The notes under the pieces: model-generated
What the model was told of the DNA's origin: nothing
The model's database searches: none
The model's input: only the letters and a program-made list of their open reading frames with translations
Shown here: in pieces, positions 18,559-27,261 of the stretch
How positions within the stretch are numbered: position 1 is the first letter of the stretch
Layout of the letters: each line of letters starts with the position of its first letter
Made by a program: the position numbers and the translations under genes
Assembly (NCBI RefSeq): GCF_900100085.1
Contig: NZ_FNEJ01000008.1
Location: 62,001 to 126,000, forward strand
DNA from: Salipiger marinus
GTDB lineage: Bacteria > Pseudomonadota > Alphaproteobacteria > Rhodobacterales > Rhodobacteraceae
Direction of reading: 5' to 3'
DNA length: 64,000 nucleotides

Positions 18559-20202
18559 TCAGACCAGACGCGACACCGATTTGGCGGCGCGGACAAAATC
18601 CTTGAACAGCGGATGCGGATCGAAGGGCTTGGATTTCAGTTCGGGGTGGAACTGCACGCCGATGAACCACGGGTGATCCGGCCATTCCACGATCTCGGGC
18701 AGGCGGCCATCGGGGGACATGCCGGAAAAGCACAGGCCCGCCGTTTCCAGCGCCTTGCGATACTTGATGTCGACCTCGTAGCGGTGGCGGTGGCGTTCGT
18801 CGATGGTGGTGGTGCCATAGACGCCTGCCACCTTGGATCCATCGGTCAGCACCGCGTCATAGGCGCCAAGCCGCATGGTGCCGCCCTTGTCATCGGCGAC
18901 GGTCCGGTTGACGCGCTGGTTGCCCTGCACCCATTCCTTGAGGTGATAGACCACCGGCTCGAAGCGCTTTTCGCCCTTTTCGTGGTCGAATTCCTCGGAC
19001 CCGGCCTTGGCCACGCCCGCGACATTGCGCGCCGCCTCGATCACCGCCATCTGCATGCCCAGACAGATGCCCAGATAGGGCACCTTGTGTTCGCGGGCGA
19101 ACTGCGCCGCCTTGATCTTGCCCTCGGTGCCGCGTTCGCCAAAACCGCCCGGCACCAGAATGGCATCATAGCCTTCCAGATAGGGGGCCGGATCCTCGCG
19201 TTCGAACAGCTCGGCATCGACCCAGCTGACCTTGACCTTGACCCGGTTGGCCATGCCGCCATGGGTCAGCGCCTCGGCGATGGATTTGTAGGCGTCTTCC
19301 AGCTGGGTGTATTTGCCCACGATGGCGACATTGACCTCGCCTTCGGGGTTGTGGATGCGTTCGGACACATCTTCCCATTTGGCAAGGTTGGGGCGCGGGG
19401 CAGGGGTGATCTGGAACGCGTCCAGCACTGCCTGATCCAGACCTTCGCGGTGATAGGCCAGCGGCGCGTCATAGATCGACGACAGATCCTGCGCCGCGAT
19501 CACGCTGTCGGGGCGCACGTTGCAGAACAGCGCAAGCTTTTCGCGTTCCTTCTGCGGGATCGGCCCTTCGGAGCGGCACACGAGGATGTCGGGGGCGAGA
19601 CCGATGCTGCGCAGTTCCTTGACCGAATGCTGCGTCGGCTTGGTCTTCAGCTCTCCGCTGGCCTTGATATAGGGCAGCAGCGTCAGATGCATGAAGATGC
19701 ACTGGCCGCGCGGCTTGTCCTGCGCGAACTGGCGGATTGCTTCGAAGAAGGGCAGGCCCTCGATGTCGCCGACCGTGCCGCCGATTTCGCAGAGCATGAA
19801 ATCCACCTCATCCTCGCCGATGCGGATGAAGTCCTTGATCTCGTCGGTGACGTGGGGAATGACCTGAATCGTCTTGCCCAGATAGTCGCCGCGCCGCTCC
19901 TTTTCGAGCACGTTCATGTAGATCCGGCCCGAAGAGATGGAATCGCTGCGCCGCGCCGGCACGCCGGTGAAGCGTTCGTAATGGCCAAGATCCAGATCGG
20001 TTTCCGCGCCGTCATCGGTCACGAAGACCTCGCCATGCTCGAACGGGCTCATCGTGCCCGGATCGACATTCAGGTAAGGATCAAGCTTGCGCAGCCGCAC
20101 GGAAAACCCGCGGGCCTGCAGCAGGGCACCAAGGGCAGCCGAAGCGAGCCCCTTGCCCAGAGACGAAACGACACCGCCGGTGATGAAGATGAAACGTGCC
20201 AT
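18559..20202 (-). CDS. pyrG: CTP synthase
   Basis: Makes CTP from UTP, ATP and glutamine; 547 residues, essentially the E. coli length. The N-terminus [18 protein letters not shown] is diagnostic and fixes the start at 20202 rather than an upstream in-frame Met. The amidoligase domain spans about 1-265. The class I glutaminase domain carries the nucleophile Cys in GICLGMQM (near residue 378) and the His-Glu pair in GVQFHPEL near 517. The gene lies downstream of secG on the same strand. Nothing suggests loss of function. Confidence 0.98.
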   Translation of the reverse strand: MARFIFITGGVVSSLGKGLASAALGALLQARGFSVRLRKLDPYLNVDPGTMSPFEHGEVFVTDDGAETDLDLGHYERFTGVPARRSDSISSGRIYMNVLEKERRGDYLGKTIQVIPHVTDEIKDFIRIGEDEVDFMLCEIGGTVGDIEGLPFFEAIRQFAQDKPRGQCIFMHLTLLPYIKASGELKTKPTQHSVKELRSIGLAPDILVCRSEGPIPQKEREKLALFCNVRPDSVIAAQDLSSIYDAPLAYHREGLDQAVLDAFQITPAPRPNLAKWEDVSERIHNPEGEVNVAIVGKYTQLEDAYKSIAEALTHGGMANRVKVKVSWVDAELFEREDPAPYLEGYDAILVPGGFGERGTEGKIKAAQFAREHKVPYLGICLGMQMAVIEAARNVAGVAKAGSEEFDHEKGEKRFEPVVYHLKEWVQGNQRVNRTVADDKGGTMRLGAYDAVLTDGSKVAGVYGTTTIDERHRHRYEVDIKYRKALETAGLCFSGMSPDGRLPEIVEWPDHPWFIGVQFHPELKSKPFDPHPLFKDFVRAAKSVSRLV

Positions 20203-20373
20203 GGGCAAGGCAACCCCGTGATTTGTCTGCATGAATTGAACACCCGCGGCCTGATTTGACCGCAGCATCACGGGAGTCCACCTATAAAAGATTCGGACCG
20301 CCCTGTCCAGCCAACCGCAAGATGCTGTTGCGGCCGGGCAGCGGTCCTCAAGCTCTGGTGAGCGTATTCCGGC

Positions 20374-20754
20374 TCAGTCGGCGGCGCGGGGCACCAGCGG
20401 CGCATCCGCATCGCCCGTGTCACCAGCCGAAGGCGGCGGCAGCAGCGAGTCGGTGTCCAGCGGCGCGGTGCCATCCCCGGTTTCGGAGGCGGGCGCGCTG
20501 CCGCTCAGCCGGTCCATGACCGAAACGCCTGCGGCGTCACTGGCTGCCAGAACCGTCAGCGTGATCGAGGTCACGATGAAGGCTGCGGCAAGAATCCATG
20601 TGACTTTGCCAAGGGCGGTTGCTGCGCCGCGGGCGCTCATGGCACCGCCACCGCCCCCCATGCCCAGACCACCGCCTTCGGAGCGCTGCAGCAGCACCAC
20701 GCCGATCAGCGAAAGCGCAAGAAGGAGGTGGACGATAAGGATCACGTTTTCCAT
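20374..20754 (-). CDS. secG: Preprotein translocase subunit SecG
   Basis: Small Sec translocon subunit, 126 residues. The first membrane helix begins at residue 2 (ENVILIVHLLLALSLIGVVLLQ) and is followed by the hallmark RSEGGGLGMGGGG. A second helix lies near 45-70. A hydrophilic tail rich in Asp, Pro and Ala follows, as is common in alphaproteobacteria. The start at 20754 removes an upstream in-frame extension that has no family counterpart. secG precedes pyrG with a 171-base gap. Confidence 0.95.
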   Translation of the reverse strand: MENVILIVHLLLALSLIGVVLLQRSEGGGLGMGGGGGAMSARGAATALGKVTWILAAAFIVTSITLTVLAASDAAGVSVMDRLSGSAPASETGDGTAPLDTDSLLPPPSAGDTGDADAPLVPRAAD

Positions 20755-20795
20755 GGGGCGTCTCGGGCTTTCGGGCGTTCGGGATGTTGCCGGGC

Positions 20796-20824
20796 TATGT
20801 AGGCGAAGGCTGCGGCACACGCAA
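20796..20824 (-). promoter_or_regulatory. Candidate sigma-70 promoter for secG
   Basis: Minus-strand TTGCGT (20819-20824), a 17-base spacer and TACATA (20796-20801), about 42 bases before the secG ATG. Spacing is optimal and both hexamers match four of six consensus bases. No other good match was seen in this gap. Confidence 0.42.
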
Positions 20825-20945
20825 CCCGGCAAGGCACGACACGGCGCGAAGCCGGTCCGACCCTCCCGCAAGGAGTGTATTCCCTTTTGACCCTACGTGG
20901 CTAGGGTAGTGGGTTGAGGCGACCGAACAGGTAAGGCGGGCTTTT

Positions 20946-21887
20946 ATGCAACAGGATCGACCCCTCCTTGGCATCTTGCTGATGCTCGGGTTCTGCGTCG
21001 TGGCCCCGATGGGGGATGCCATGGCGAAACTGCTGAGCGACCGGGTGTCGATCGGGGAACTGCTGTTCCTGCGTTTTGCCGTTCAGGCGTTGGTGCTGCT
21101 GCCGGTGATGGTGCTGACGCGGCGGGTCTGGCGGATGCGGCGCCGGGTCTTTGGCCTGACGCTGCTGCGCACCGCCATGCACATGCTGGGTGTGGCGCTG
21201 ATGTTCTTTTCGCTGCGCTACCTGCCGCTGGCCGATGCCATCGCCATCGCCTTCGTGCTGCCCTTCCTGATGCTGCTGCTGGGGCATTACCTGCTGGGCG
21301 AAGAGGTGGGCATCCGCCGCATGGGCGCCTGCGCCGTGGGCTTCGTGGGCACGCTGATGGTGGTGCAGCCCGCCTTCCGCGAGGTGGGCTGGCCCGCGCT
21401 GCTGCCGCTGGGGGTGGCGGTGAACTTCGCCTTCTTCATGCTGGTGACGCGCCAGATCGCGCGCGAGGTCGATGCCATCTCGCTGCAGGCGGTGTCGGGG
21501 CTGGTGGCCATGGCGGTCGTGGCCCCGGTGCTGTGGCTGCTGCCCGGCAGCGCCGTGCCGGGCTTCGGCTGGCAGCCGCCGGAGCCGGGGCTTTGGGGCA
21601 TGATCCTCGGCATCGGGCTTTTCGGCACGCTGGCGCATCTGCTGATGACGTGGTCGCTGCGGTTCGCACCGGGGGCCACTCTGGCGCCGCTGCAATATCT
21701 GGAACTGCCCATCGCCACAGCGCTTGGCTTCTTCATCTTTGGCGATCTGCCCAACGGCTTGGCCACGCTGGGCATCTTCATCATCATGGCGGCGGGGCTT
21801 TATATCCTCATGCGGGAGCGGGCCACCGCGCGTCCGAGCGTTCCAGCGCCCGTTCCAGTTCCGGAAACGCCGCCACCGGCAGAATAA
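20946..21887 (+). CDS. DMT-family (EamA) transporter
   Basis: Inner-membrane permease, 313 residues, with ten hydrophobic segments arranged as two EamA repeats. Recognisable features are GDAMAKLLSDRVSIGELLFLRF near residue 23, the conserved first-repeat end YLPLADAIAIAFVLPFLMLLLG, and the second-repeat end GATLAPLQYLELPIATALGFFIFGD. Members export or import metabolites such as amino acids or SAM. The substrate is unknown. It is convergent and overlaps by 80 bases with the thiN frame at its 3' end. Confidence 0.9.
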   Translation: MQQDRPLLGILLMLGFCVVAPMGDAMAKLLSDRVSIGELLFLRFAVQALVLLPVMVLTRRVWRMRRRVFGLTLLRTAMHMLGVALMFFSLRYLPLADAIAIAFVLPFLMLLLGHYLLGEEVGIRRMGACAVGFVGTLMVVQPAFREVGWPALLPLGVAVNFAFFMLVTRQIAREVDAISLQAVSGLVAMAVVAPVLWLLPGSAVPGFGWQPPEPGLWGMILGIGLFGTLAHLLMTWSLRFAPGATLAPLQYLELPIATALGFFIFGDLPNGLATLGIFIIMAAGLYILMRERATARPSVPAPVPVPETPPPAE

Positions 21888-22497
21888 GCAGCATGCGCGG
21901 CGCGTCGAGCCACAGATCCACCCGAGGCGCCGCCACCTCGTTGGAGGTGCTGGTCATCCGGTCGGGCGCAAAGTCCAGACCGTCGATGTTCCAGCGCAGC
22001 CCGGTGCTGCGCCCGGTGACCGGACCCAGCGGATAAAGCGAAAACCGCGCGCCCGGCTCCAGATCCAGCGACAGGCGCGGCGGGGCCAGCATCACCACAT
22101 CCTCCGCCCCGATCAGCACGCAGCGCCGGTCGGGATGGCGGGCCAGCACGGTCATCGCCGCAAGCTGGTGATCCAGCCGCGCGCCCAGAAACCCCGCGCC
22201 CCAGACCAGCGGCGCCTCGATGCTGCGCAGGCATTTGTCGAAATCGGTGCTGTCCTGTTCCGAAATCTCGTGCAGCCGGTCCGCAGGCAGGCGCGCGCGC
22301 GCCGCGTCGGACAGGGAATCCATGTCGCCGATCACGGCATCGGGAAAGTGACCGGAGCTTAACAAAACCTCCGCGCCGCCATCCGCCGCCACCACCGCAC
22401 CCGCCCGGCGGACCAGCGGTCCCAGCTGATCCGGGGCGCAGTCGCCGCCTCCGACCAGTAGAACCGGCGTCAGACTGTGAACAATGCTATGTTTCAT
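21808..22497 (-). CDS. thiN: Thiamine diphosphokinase
   Basis: Transfers pyrophosphate from ATP to thiamine, giving thiamine diphosphate; 229 residues. Motifs of the catalytic domain are VVAADGGAEVLL, the metal-binding DAVIGDMDSL and EQDSTDFDKCL, and GARLDHQLAAM. The C-terminal part binds thiamine and is less conserved. The 3' end overlaps the convergent DMT permease gene by 80 bases, which is unusual but both frames are otherwise convincing. No thiamine riboswitch is visible upstream. Confidence 0.9.
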   Translation of the reverse strand: MKHSIVHSLTPVLLVGGGDCAPDQLGPLVRRAGAVVAADGGAEVLLSSGHFPDAVIGDMDSLSDAARARLPADRLHEISEQDSTDFDKCLRSIEAPLVWGAGFLGARLDHQLAAMTVLARHPDRRCVLIGAEDVVMLAPPRLSLDLEPGARFSLYPLGPVTGRSTGLRWNIDGLDFAPDRMTSTSNEVAAPRVDLWLDAPRMLLILPVAAFPELERALERSDARWPAPA

Positions 22498-22532
22498 CCG
22501 GTATTATTCGCCTCAAAGGAAACAGGCCACAT

Positions 22533-22558
22533 TCAGGTCACAAAATGATACCCTGAAC
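22533..22558. promoter_or_regulatory. Inverted repeat in the thiN / acidic-protein divergent gap
   Basis: TTCAGGT and ACCCTGAA, separated by 11 bases of AT-rich sequence, lie between the divergent starts at 22497 and 22634. They may be an operator shared by both genes. No known regulator motif is matched. Confidence 0.25.
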
Positions 22559-22633
22559 ACCGCAGATTCGGTCGGCTTTGGTCTTGGTAAACGTGGTAGA
22601 CGACCAGTTACGAGAGCGATTGAAAGTGAGCAG

Positions 22634-24742
22634 ATGATGGCGAGTTCAAGCAAGATCCTCACGGTTTCCTACGGCACCTTTTCCTGTACCGCGGAAGGGT
22701 TCGAGGATCCGCTGGCAGTGGTCAAGGACACGACGCACTTCTTTCGCGGGGTGGTTCGGGAAGACCGGTTCTTTGGTGCCGAACCGCCACAATTCGATCC
22801 CGAACTGGCTGCGGATCTGATGCAGGCGCAGATCCGCGCCGAAACCGAAGACGGGTCGCTGACCCTGCGCGGTCCGCTGGCGGCGGGGGGTGCCTCCTCG
22901 GCGCAGGCGCTGAGTGCGGCGCTGGCCGCCGGGCCCACGATCCAGCGCGCCGCCCCGCGGATGCCGGAGCCCGCCGTGGCCGAGGCCGAGCTTGCCGACG
23001 ATGATGACGGTGCCGAAGAGGCCGCCCGCCAGTCCGCGCTGGATGCGCAGATGCAGGCGGCGCTGGCACAGGCGGAACGCCGGGCCGCAGAGCTTGCCGC
23101 CGAAGAGGCGGCAGAGGCGCTGGCCGCCTCCGCCGCAGCGCGTGCCGCAGCCGAGCAGGCCGCGCCGGAAAGCCGCCCGCTGGTCCTGTCCGATCCCGCG
23201 CCGCTGCTGCTCGACATGCCGGTGGAGATGTCGGCGGGCGATGACAGTCTGGAAGCCGAGGCCGCGTTTTTTGGCGATGTCTCCGCCGGGCCGGAAACGG
23301 GCCACAGATCCGCAGGTGCCGAGAGCGTGGCCGAAAAGCTGAGCCGCATCCGTGCCGTGGTGGCAGGTGGTGCGGCACCCGAGGCGGCGCTGCGCGACGA
23401 GGACGAAGACGAGGACGAGGACACCATCGCCTCCGTCTCCGCCCTGCTGGGCACGCTGGCGGAGAAAACCGCCGCCGCCGAGGCGGCGCTGATCGCCGAG
23501 CCTGATGCGCCCGAGGCCGAGCTTGTGGCGCCCGAACCCGCCGAAGCCGCGCCCGCACCGCAGCCCGCCGCCCCCCGCCGCGTGCGCGTGGTGCAGGTCA
23601 AGCGCTCCGCCTTCGAGGCTGCGGCGGCAGAGCCCGCGCCCGCCCCGCAAAGCAGCCTCAGCCCCGAAGACGAGGCCGAGCTTGCCCGCGAGCTTGCCGC
23701 CGTAAAGGCGGAGCTGCGCGCCGATATGGACGGTGCGTGGCAGGAAGATGACGACGCGGATGACTGGGACATGGTCGATGCGCCCGCGCCCCTGCGTGCC
23801 AGCGCGCCCGCAGCGGTGGCCGCTCAGCCGCAGCCCGCGCCCGCAGCCTCGGATTGGGACGAGGACGAGTGGGAGGAGGACGAATGGGAAGATGCCCCCG
23901 CCGCGACGCTCCCTGCCGCTGCCGCTGCCGCTCCGGCAGCCGTGGCCGCCGCCGCCGCGACCTCGGAGGAGGAGGACGAGATCGATCTGGACCAGCTTGC
24001 CCATGACGACGTGCGCAAGGCGGTCAAGATGTCGAGCCCGGCGCGGGTCATGCTGACCGAGCAGAGCGTGGGCGACACCGATGCCTCGCGCATTCTGGAC
24101 GAGACCAACACCCAGATGCAGGAGCCCGAGGGCAACCGCCGCCGCAGCGCCATCGCGCATCTGCGCGCCGCCGTCGCCGCCACCCGCGCCGACCGGCTGC
24201 TGGGCCGCCGCCGCGACAGCGAGGAGGATTTTGAACCCTATCGCGAGGATCTGGCCAATGCGGTGCGCCCGCGCCGCCCGCAGCTGTCGGTCAGCCCGAC
24301 CGAACGTCCCGCCGAGCCGCTGCGCCCCGCCCCGCTGAAGCTGGTGGCCGAACAGCGCGTGGAGCCCGAGCCCGTGGCGGCAGAGGCCCCGGCCCGGCCC
24401 CGGCGGGTGACGCTGGCCGATCTGGAGGCCGATTTGCCCGTGGATGCCGCAGAGCCCGAGGGCGATTTTGCCGCCTATGCCGACAGCGTCGGCGCCCGCG
24501 ATCTGCCGGAGCTTCTGGAGGCCGCCGCCGCCTATCTGTCCTTTGTCGAGGGCCGCGACCAGTTCTCGCGCCCGCAGCTGATGACCAAGGTGCGTCAGGT
24601 GGAGGCCCGGGAATCGAGCCGCGAAGACCGGCTGCGCAGCTTTGGCCAGCTGCTGCGCGAGGGCAAGATCGAGAAGACCCAAGGCGGACGCTTCACCGTG
24701 TCCGAGCGCATCAGCTTCAGACCCAGCCGCGCGGCGGGCTGA
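22634..24742 (+). CDS. Large acidic protein of unknown function with conserved N-terminal domain
   Basis: Protein of 702 residues. The N-terminus (SKILTVSYGTFSCTAEGFED, then FFRGVVREDRFFGAEPP) is a domain I recall as widespread in Rhodobacterales, with no established function and sometimes mislabelled CheA. Residues 130-180 are an Ala/Glu/Gln-rich helix, likely a coiled coil. Residues about 250-440 are disordered, rich in Ala, Pro, Asp and Glu, with acidic runs such as DEDEDEDED. About residues 445-555 form a conserved block (RRRSAIAHLRAAVAATRADRLLG). The C-terminal 100 residues look globular, ending in a possible winged-helix hairpin (GKIEKTQGGRFTVSE). There is no signal peptide or membrane segment, so it is cytoplasmic. 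Start 22634 or 22637 cannot be separated. Confidence 0.85.
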   Translation: MMASSSKILTVSYGTFSCTAEGFEDPLAVVKDTTHFFRGVVREDRFFGAEPPQFDPELAADLMQAQIRAETEDGSLTLRGPLAAGGASSAQALSAALAAGPTIQRAAPRMPEPAVAEAELADDDDGAEEAARQSALDAQMQAALAQAERRAAELAAEEAAEALAASAAARAAAEQAAPESRPLVLSDPAPLLLDMPVEMSAGDDSLEAEAAFFGDVSAGPETGHRSAGAESVAEKLSRIRAVVAGGAAPEAALRDEDEDEDEDTIASVSALLGTLAEKTAAAEAALIAEPDAPEAELVAPEPAEAAPAPQPAAPRRVRVVQVKRSAFEAAAAEPAPAPQSSLSPEDEAELARELAAVKAELRADMDGAWQEDDDADDWDMVDAPAPLRASAPAAVAAQPQPAPAASDWDEDEWEEDEWEDAPAATLPAAAAAAPAAVAAAAATSEEEDEIDLDQLAHDDVRKAVKMSSPARVMLTEQSVGDTDASRILDETNTQMQEPEGNRRRSAIAHLRAAVAATRADRLLGRRRDSEEDFEPYREDLANAVRPRRPQLSVSPTERPAEPLRPAPLKLVAEQRVEPEPVAAEAPARPRRVTLADLEADLPVDAAEPEGDFAAYADSVGARDLPELLEAAAAYLSFVEGRDQFSRPQLMTKVRQVEARESSREDRLRSFGQLLREGKIEKTQGGRFTVSERISFRPSRAAG

Positions 24743-24768
24743 CCCCGTCGCAGTGCAAACAGGTGAGG

Positions 24769-24795
24769 GCGGCGGAGCAGGGCTCCGCCGCTTTT
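24769..24795 (+). terminator. Intrinsic terminator of the acidic-protein gene
   Basis: Ten-pair stem GCGGCGGAGC/GCTCCGCCGC with a 3-base loop, followed at once by TTTTGT, 26 bases after the stop codon. This is the clearest T-run terminator for a plus-strand gene in the window. Confidence 0.8.
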
Positions 24796-24835
24796 GTCAT
24801 GTGGGCAGACGGGGGACGGGTTGGGGGGGGAGAGC

Positions 24836-24984
24836 GGGGGCGCTGCCCCCGTCCGCCACAGGCGGAAAATACAGGGGAAGGGGGCTCTGCCCCCGTCCGC
24901 CACAGGCGGACAAAGGTAGCAAGAGGGGGCTCTGCCCCCGTCCGCGTGCCGCGGACTCCCCCGGGATATTTGTGGTCAGAAGAG
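24836..24984 (+). repeat. Three-unit tandem hairpin array with B-type core
   Basis: Three units start at 24836, 24880 and 24925 (44-45 base period). Each has a GGGGGCTCTGCCCCC hairpin, then a second stem (TCCGCC/GGCGGA in units 1 and 2; TCCGCG/CGCGGA in unit 3). Units 1 and 2 end in a purine-rich spacer. Unit 3 instead runs into CTCCCCCGGGATATTTG and GGTCAGAAGAG. The array lies between the 3' ends of two convergent genes. It differs from a CRISPR in that the spacers are short and similar and there are only three units. Confidence 0.85.
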
Positions 24985-25033
24985 GCGGGTCGGGAGACGA
25001 CGGTGGGGAAAGGTCTATGCGCGGCGCGGTGGG

Positions 25034-25924
25034 TCAGTGGGCGATTTCGGCGAGAAGCCAGCGGCGGAAGGCGTCGACCTGCGGCATGTCGCGGCTGCGT
25101 TCCGGCACGATCAGCGCGTAGCTTTCACCGGTGCCGAAGCGGCGCGGCGCGGCGAGGCACAGCGTGCCTGCGGCCAGCGCCGGGCGGGCGACAATCTCTG
25201 GCACGAGCCCCACGCCCAGACCCGCCTGCGCCGCATCCAGCACCATGTCGAAATGGTCGAACCGCGCGCCGCGCAGGATGCGCCGGGCATCGGTGGCGCT
25301 GTCGCGGAACCAGTCGAGCCAGAGCGTGGGGCGGGTCGACTGCTGCAGCAGCGGCAGATCCAGCAGGTCGGTCTCTGACAGCTGGGCGCGTCCGGCCATC
25401 AGCACGGGGGCCGCGACCACAACCAGATCCTCGGCCAGCACGGGTTCGGCATGGGTTCCGGCACTTTCATGCTGGCTGCGCATAAGCGCCAGATCGAACG
25501 GGTCGCGGGCAAAATCCACAGGATCAAGCCGGGCGGAGACATCGAGGCTGGTCTCGGGCGCTGCCTGCGCAAATCCCGGCAGCCGCGGGATCAGCCAGCT
25601 GCGGGCGAAGCTGGGCAGCACCGCCAGCCGCAGCACCGTGTCGCGCCCGCCAAAGGCCATGATGCCCATGGCCGCGCTATCAAGCTGCTGCAGCAGCGAT
25701 TCCGCCTGCGGCAGAAAGGCGTGACCGGCGGCAGACAGCACCAGCCGCTGCCGCACCCGCAGGAACAGCGCCACGCCCAGCCGGTCCTCCAGCGCGGTCA
25801 GAGAGCGGGAGATCGCGCTTTGCGTCAGGTTCAGGCTTTCGGCGGCCATGGTGGTGCTGCCGCGCCGGGCGCAGGCGACAAAGGCGTCAAGCTCGCCGAC
25901 GCTGGGGGTATAGGGTTTGCGCAT
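25034..25924 (-). CDS. LysR-family regulator of the glutarate module
   Basis: Regulator of 296 residues in the GcvA-like branch. Its helix-turn-helix reads ELDAFVACARRGSTTMAAESLNLTQSAISRSLTALEDRLG. The start at 25924 is chosen because an AAGGAG lies 9-10 bases upstream; an in-frame Met 39 bases earlier has no such site. It is divergent from gcdH, and an inverted repeat lies in the 116-base gap. A LysR gene next to glutaryl-CoA dehydrogenase is a common arrangement, so it probably senses a lysine/tryptophan degradation intermediate. Confidence 0.92.
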   Translation of the reverse strand: MRKPYTPSVGELDAFVACARRGSTTMAAESLNLTQSAISRSLTALEDRLGVALFLRVRQRLVLSAAGHAFLPQAESLLQQLDSAAMGIMAFGGRDTVLRLAVLPSFARSWLIPRLPGFAQAAPETSLDVSARLDPVDFARDPFDLALMRSQHESAGTHAEPVLAEDLVVVAAPVLMAGRAQLSETDLLDLPLLQQSTRPTLWLDWFRDSATDARRILRGARFDHFDMVLDAAQAGLGVGLVPEIVARPALAAGTLCLAAPRRFGTGESYALIVPERSRDMPQVDAFRRWLLAEIAH

Positions 25925-25954
25925 GCTGAGGGCTCCTTGCCGCCGATTATGAGT

Positions 25955-25975
25955 TTTCCGCATGATGTGCGCAAA
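25955..25975. promoter_or_regulatory. Putative LysR operator upstream of gcdH
   Basis: TTTCCGCA and TGCGCAAA (7 of 8 bases complementary) flank a TGATG spacer. The centre is about 55 bases before the transcription start implied by a TAGGCT -10 at 26008-26013, the usual LysR recognition position. Confidence 0.45.
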
Positions 25976-26040
25976 TTAAATCGTTTCCGTCGGAGGGCGC
26001 GCGCGGCTAGGCTGCGGGCAAATCCAGCAAGGAGCCTGCC

Positions 26041-27261
26041 ATGACCGATCTCACGCATCTCAAGCCCAAGGAACGGCCCGACCTCTCTTCTTTTTCGTGG
26101 GAGGATCCGTTCCTGATCGACAGCCAGCTTGAGGAAGAAGAGCGGATGATCCGCGACAGCGCCTTTGCCTTTGCGCAGGAGAAGCTGCTGCCGCGCGTCC
26201 AGCAGGCCTATATGAGCGAGGAAACCGACCCCGCCATCTTTGCGGAGATGGGCGAGCTGGGCCTGCTGGGATCGACCATCCCCGAGGAATATGGCGGCAT
26301 CGGCGCGGGCTATGTGGCCTATGGTCTGGTCGCGCGCGAGGTGGAGCGGGTCGACAGCGGCTACCGGTCGATGATGTCGGTGCAGTCCAGCCTCGTGATG
26401 TATCCGATCTATGCCTATGGCACCGAGGCGCAGCGGATGAAATACCTGCCCAAGCTTGCCTCCGGCGAATGGATCGGCTGTTTCGGGCTGACCGAGCCCG
26501 ATGCGGGCAGCGATCCGGCGGGGATGAAGACCCGCGCCATCAAGACCGAGGGCGGCTATGTGCTGAAGGGATCCAAGATGTGGATCTCGAACGCGCCGAT
26601 TGCCGATGTCTTCGTGGTCTGGGCCAAGTCCGAGGCGCATGGCGGCAAGATCCGCGGCTTCGTGCTGGAAAAGGGCATGAAGGGCCTGTCGGCGCCGAAA
26701 ATCGGCGGCAAGCTGTCGCTGCGCGCCTCCATCACCGGCGAGATCGTGATGGAGGATGTGGAAGTGGGCGAAGACGCGCTGCTGCCCAATGTCGAGGGGC
26801 TGAAAGGCCCGTTCGGCTGTCTGAACCGCGCGCGTTATGGCATCGCCTGGGGCGTGATGGGGTCGGCGGAATTCTGCTGGCATCAGGCGCGCAGCTACGG
26901 GCTTGACCGCAAGCAGTTCAACAAGCCGCTGGCCGGCACGCAGCTTTACCAGAAAAAGCTCGCCGACATGCAGACCGAGATCACGCTGGGCCTGCAGGCG
27001 GCGCTGCGCGTGGGTCGGCTGATGGACGAGGGCCGCGCCGCGCCCGAGATGGTGTCGCTGATCAAGCGCAATAACTGCGGCAAGGCGCTGGATATCGCGC
27101 GCATGGCGCGGGACATGCATGGCGGCAACGGCATCCAGATCGAATATGGCGTGATGCGCCATGCCGCCAACCTTGAGACGGTGAACACCTATGAGGGCAC
27201 GCATGACGTGCATGCGCTGATCCTTGGCCGTGCGCAGACCGGCCTGCAGGCGTTTTTCTGA
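26041..27261 (+). CDS. gcdH: Glutaryl-CoA dehydrogenase
   Basis: Flavoenzyme of 406 residues that oxidises and decarboxylates glutaryl-CoA to crotonyl-CoA in lysine and tryptophan breakdown. The acyl-CoA dehydrogenase fold is complete. The sequence [18 protein letters not shown] near residue 102 contains the region of the Arg that binds the glutaryl carboxylate in this subfamily. [11 protein letters not shown] contacts FAD. The catalytic Glu lies in [15 protein letters not shown] near residue 382. The stop overlaps the next start by 1 base (TGATG), coupling it to the CoA-transferase. Confidence 0.93.
   Translation: MTDLTHLKPKERPDLSSFSWEDPFLIDSQLEEEERMIRDSAFAFAQEKLLPRVQQAYMSEETDPAIFAEMGELGLLGSTIPEEYGGIGAGYVAYGLVAREVERVDSGYRSMMSVQSSLVMYPIYAYGTEAQRMKYLPKLASGEWIGCFGLTEPDAGSDPAGMKTRAIKTEGGYVLKGSKMWISNAPIADVFVVWAKSEAHGGKIRGFVLEKGMKGLSAPKIGGKLSLRASITGEIVMEDVEVGEDALLPNVEGLKGPFGCLNRARYGIAWGVMGSAEFCWHQARSYGLDRKQFNKPLAGTQLYQKKLADMQTEITLGLQAALRVGRLMDEGRAAPEMVSLIKRNNCGKALDIARMARDMHGGNGIQIEYGVMRHAANLETVNTYEGTHDVHALILGRAQTGLQAFF

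Noticed and set aside
18511-20259. Plus-strand open frame of 582 codons opposite pyrG
   Set aside because: CTP synthase motifs on the other strand are complete; this frame is a shadow.
20880-20945. Structured-looking stretch resembling a tRNA or small RNA near secG
   Set aside because: No cloverleaf can be drawn: no T-loop GTTCRANNC and no CCA-side acceptor pairing.
22646-24682. Gly/Arg-rich minus-strand open frame opposite the acidic protein
   Set aside because: Low-complexity mirror image of the Ala/Glu-rich gene; the plus-strand product has a recognisable conserved N-terminus and a terminator.
24836-24984. Possible CRISPR array
   Set aside because: Only three units, with spacers of 13-14 similar purine-rich bases; the repeats are double hairpins and no cas gene is present.
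24763-25485. Plus-strand frame of 240 codons across the hairpin array into the LysR gene
   Set aside because: It begins in the terminator, reads repeat DNA and is antisense to a convincing LysR gene.
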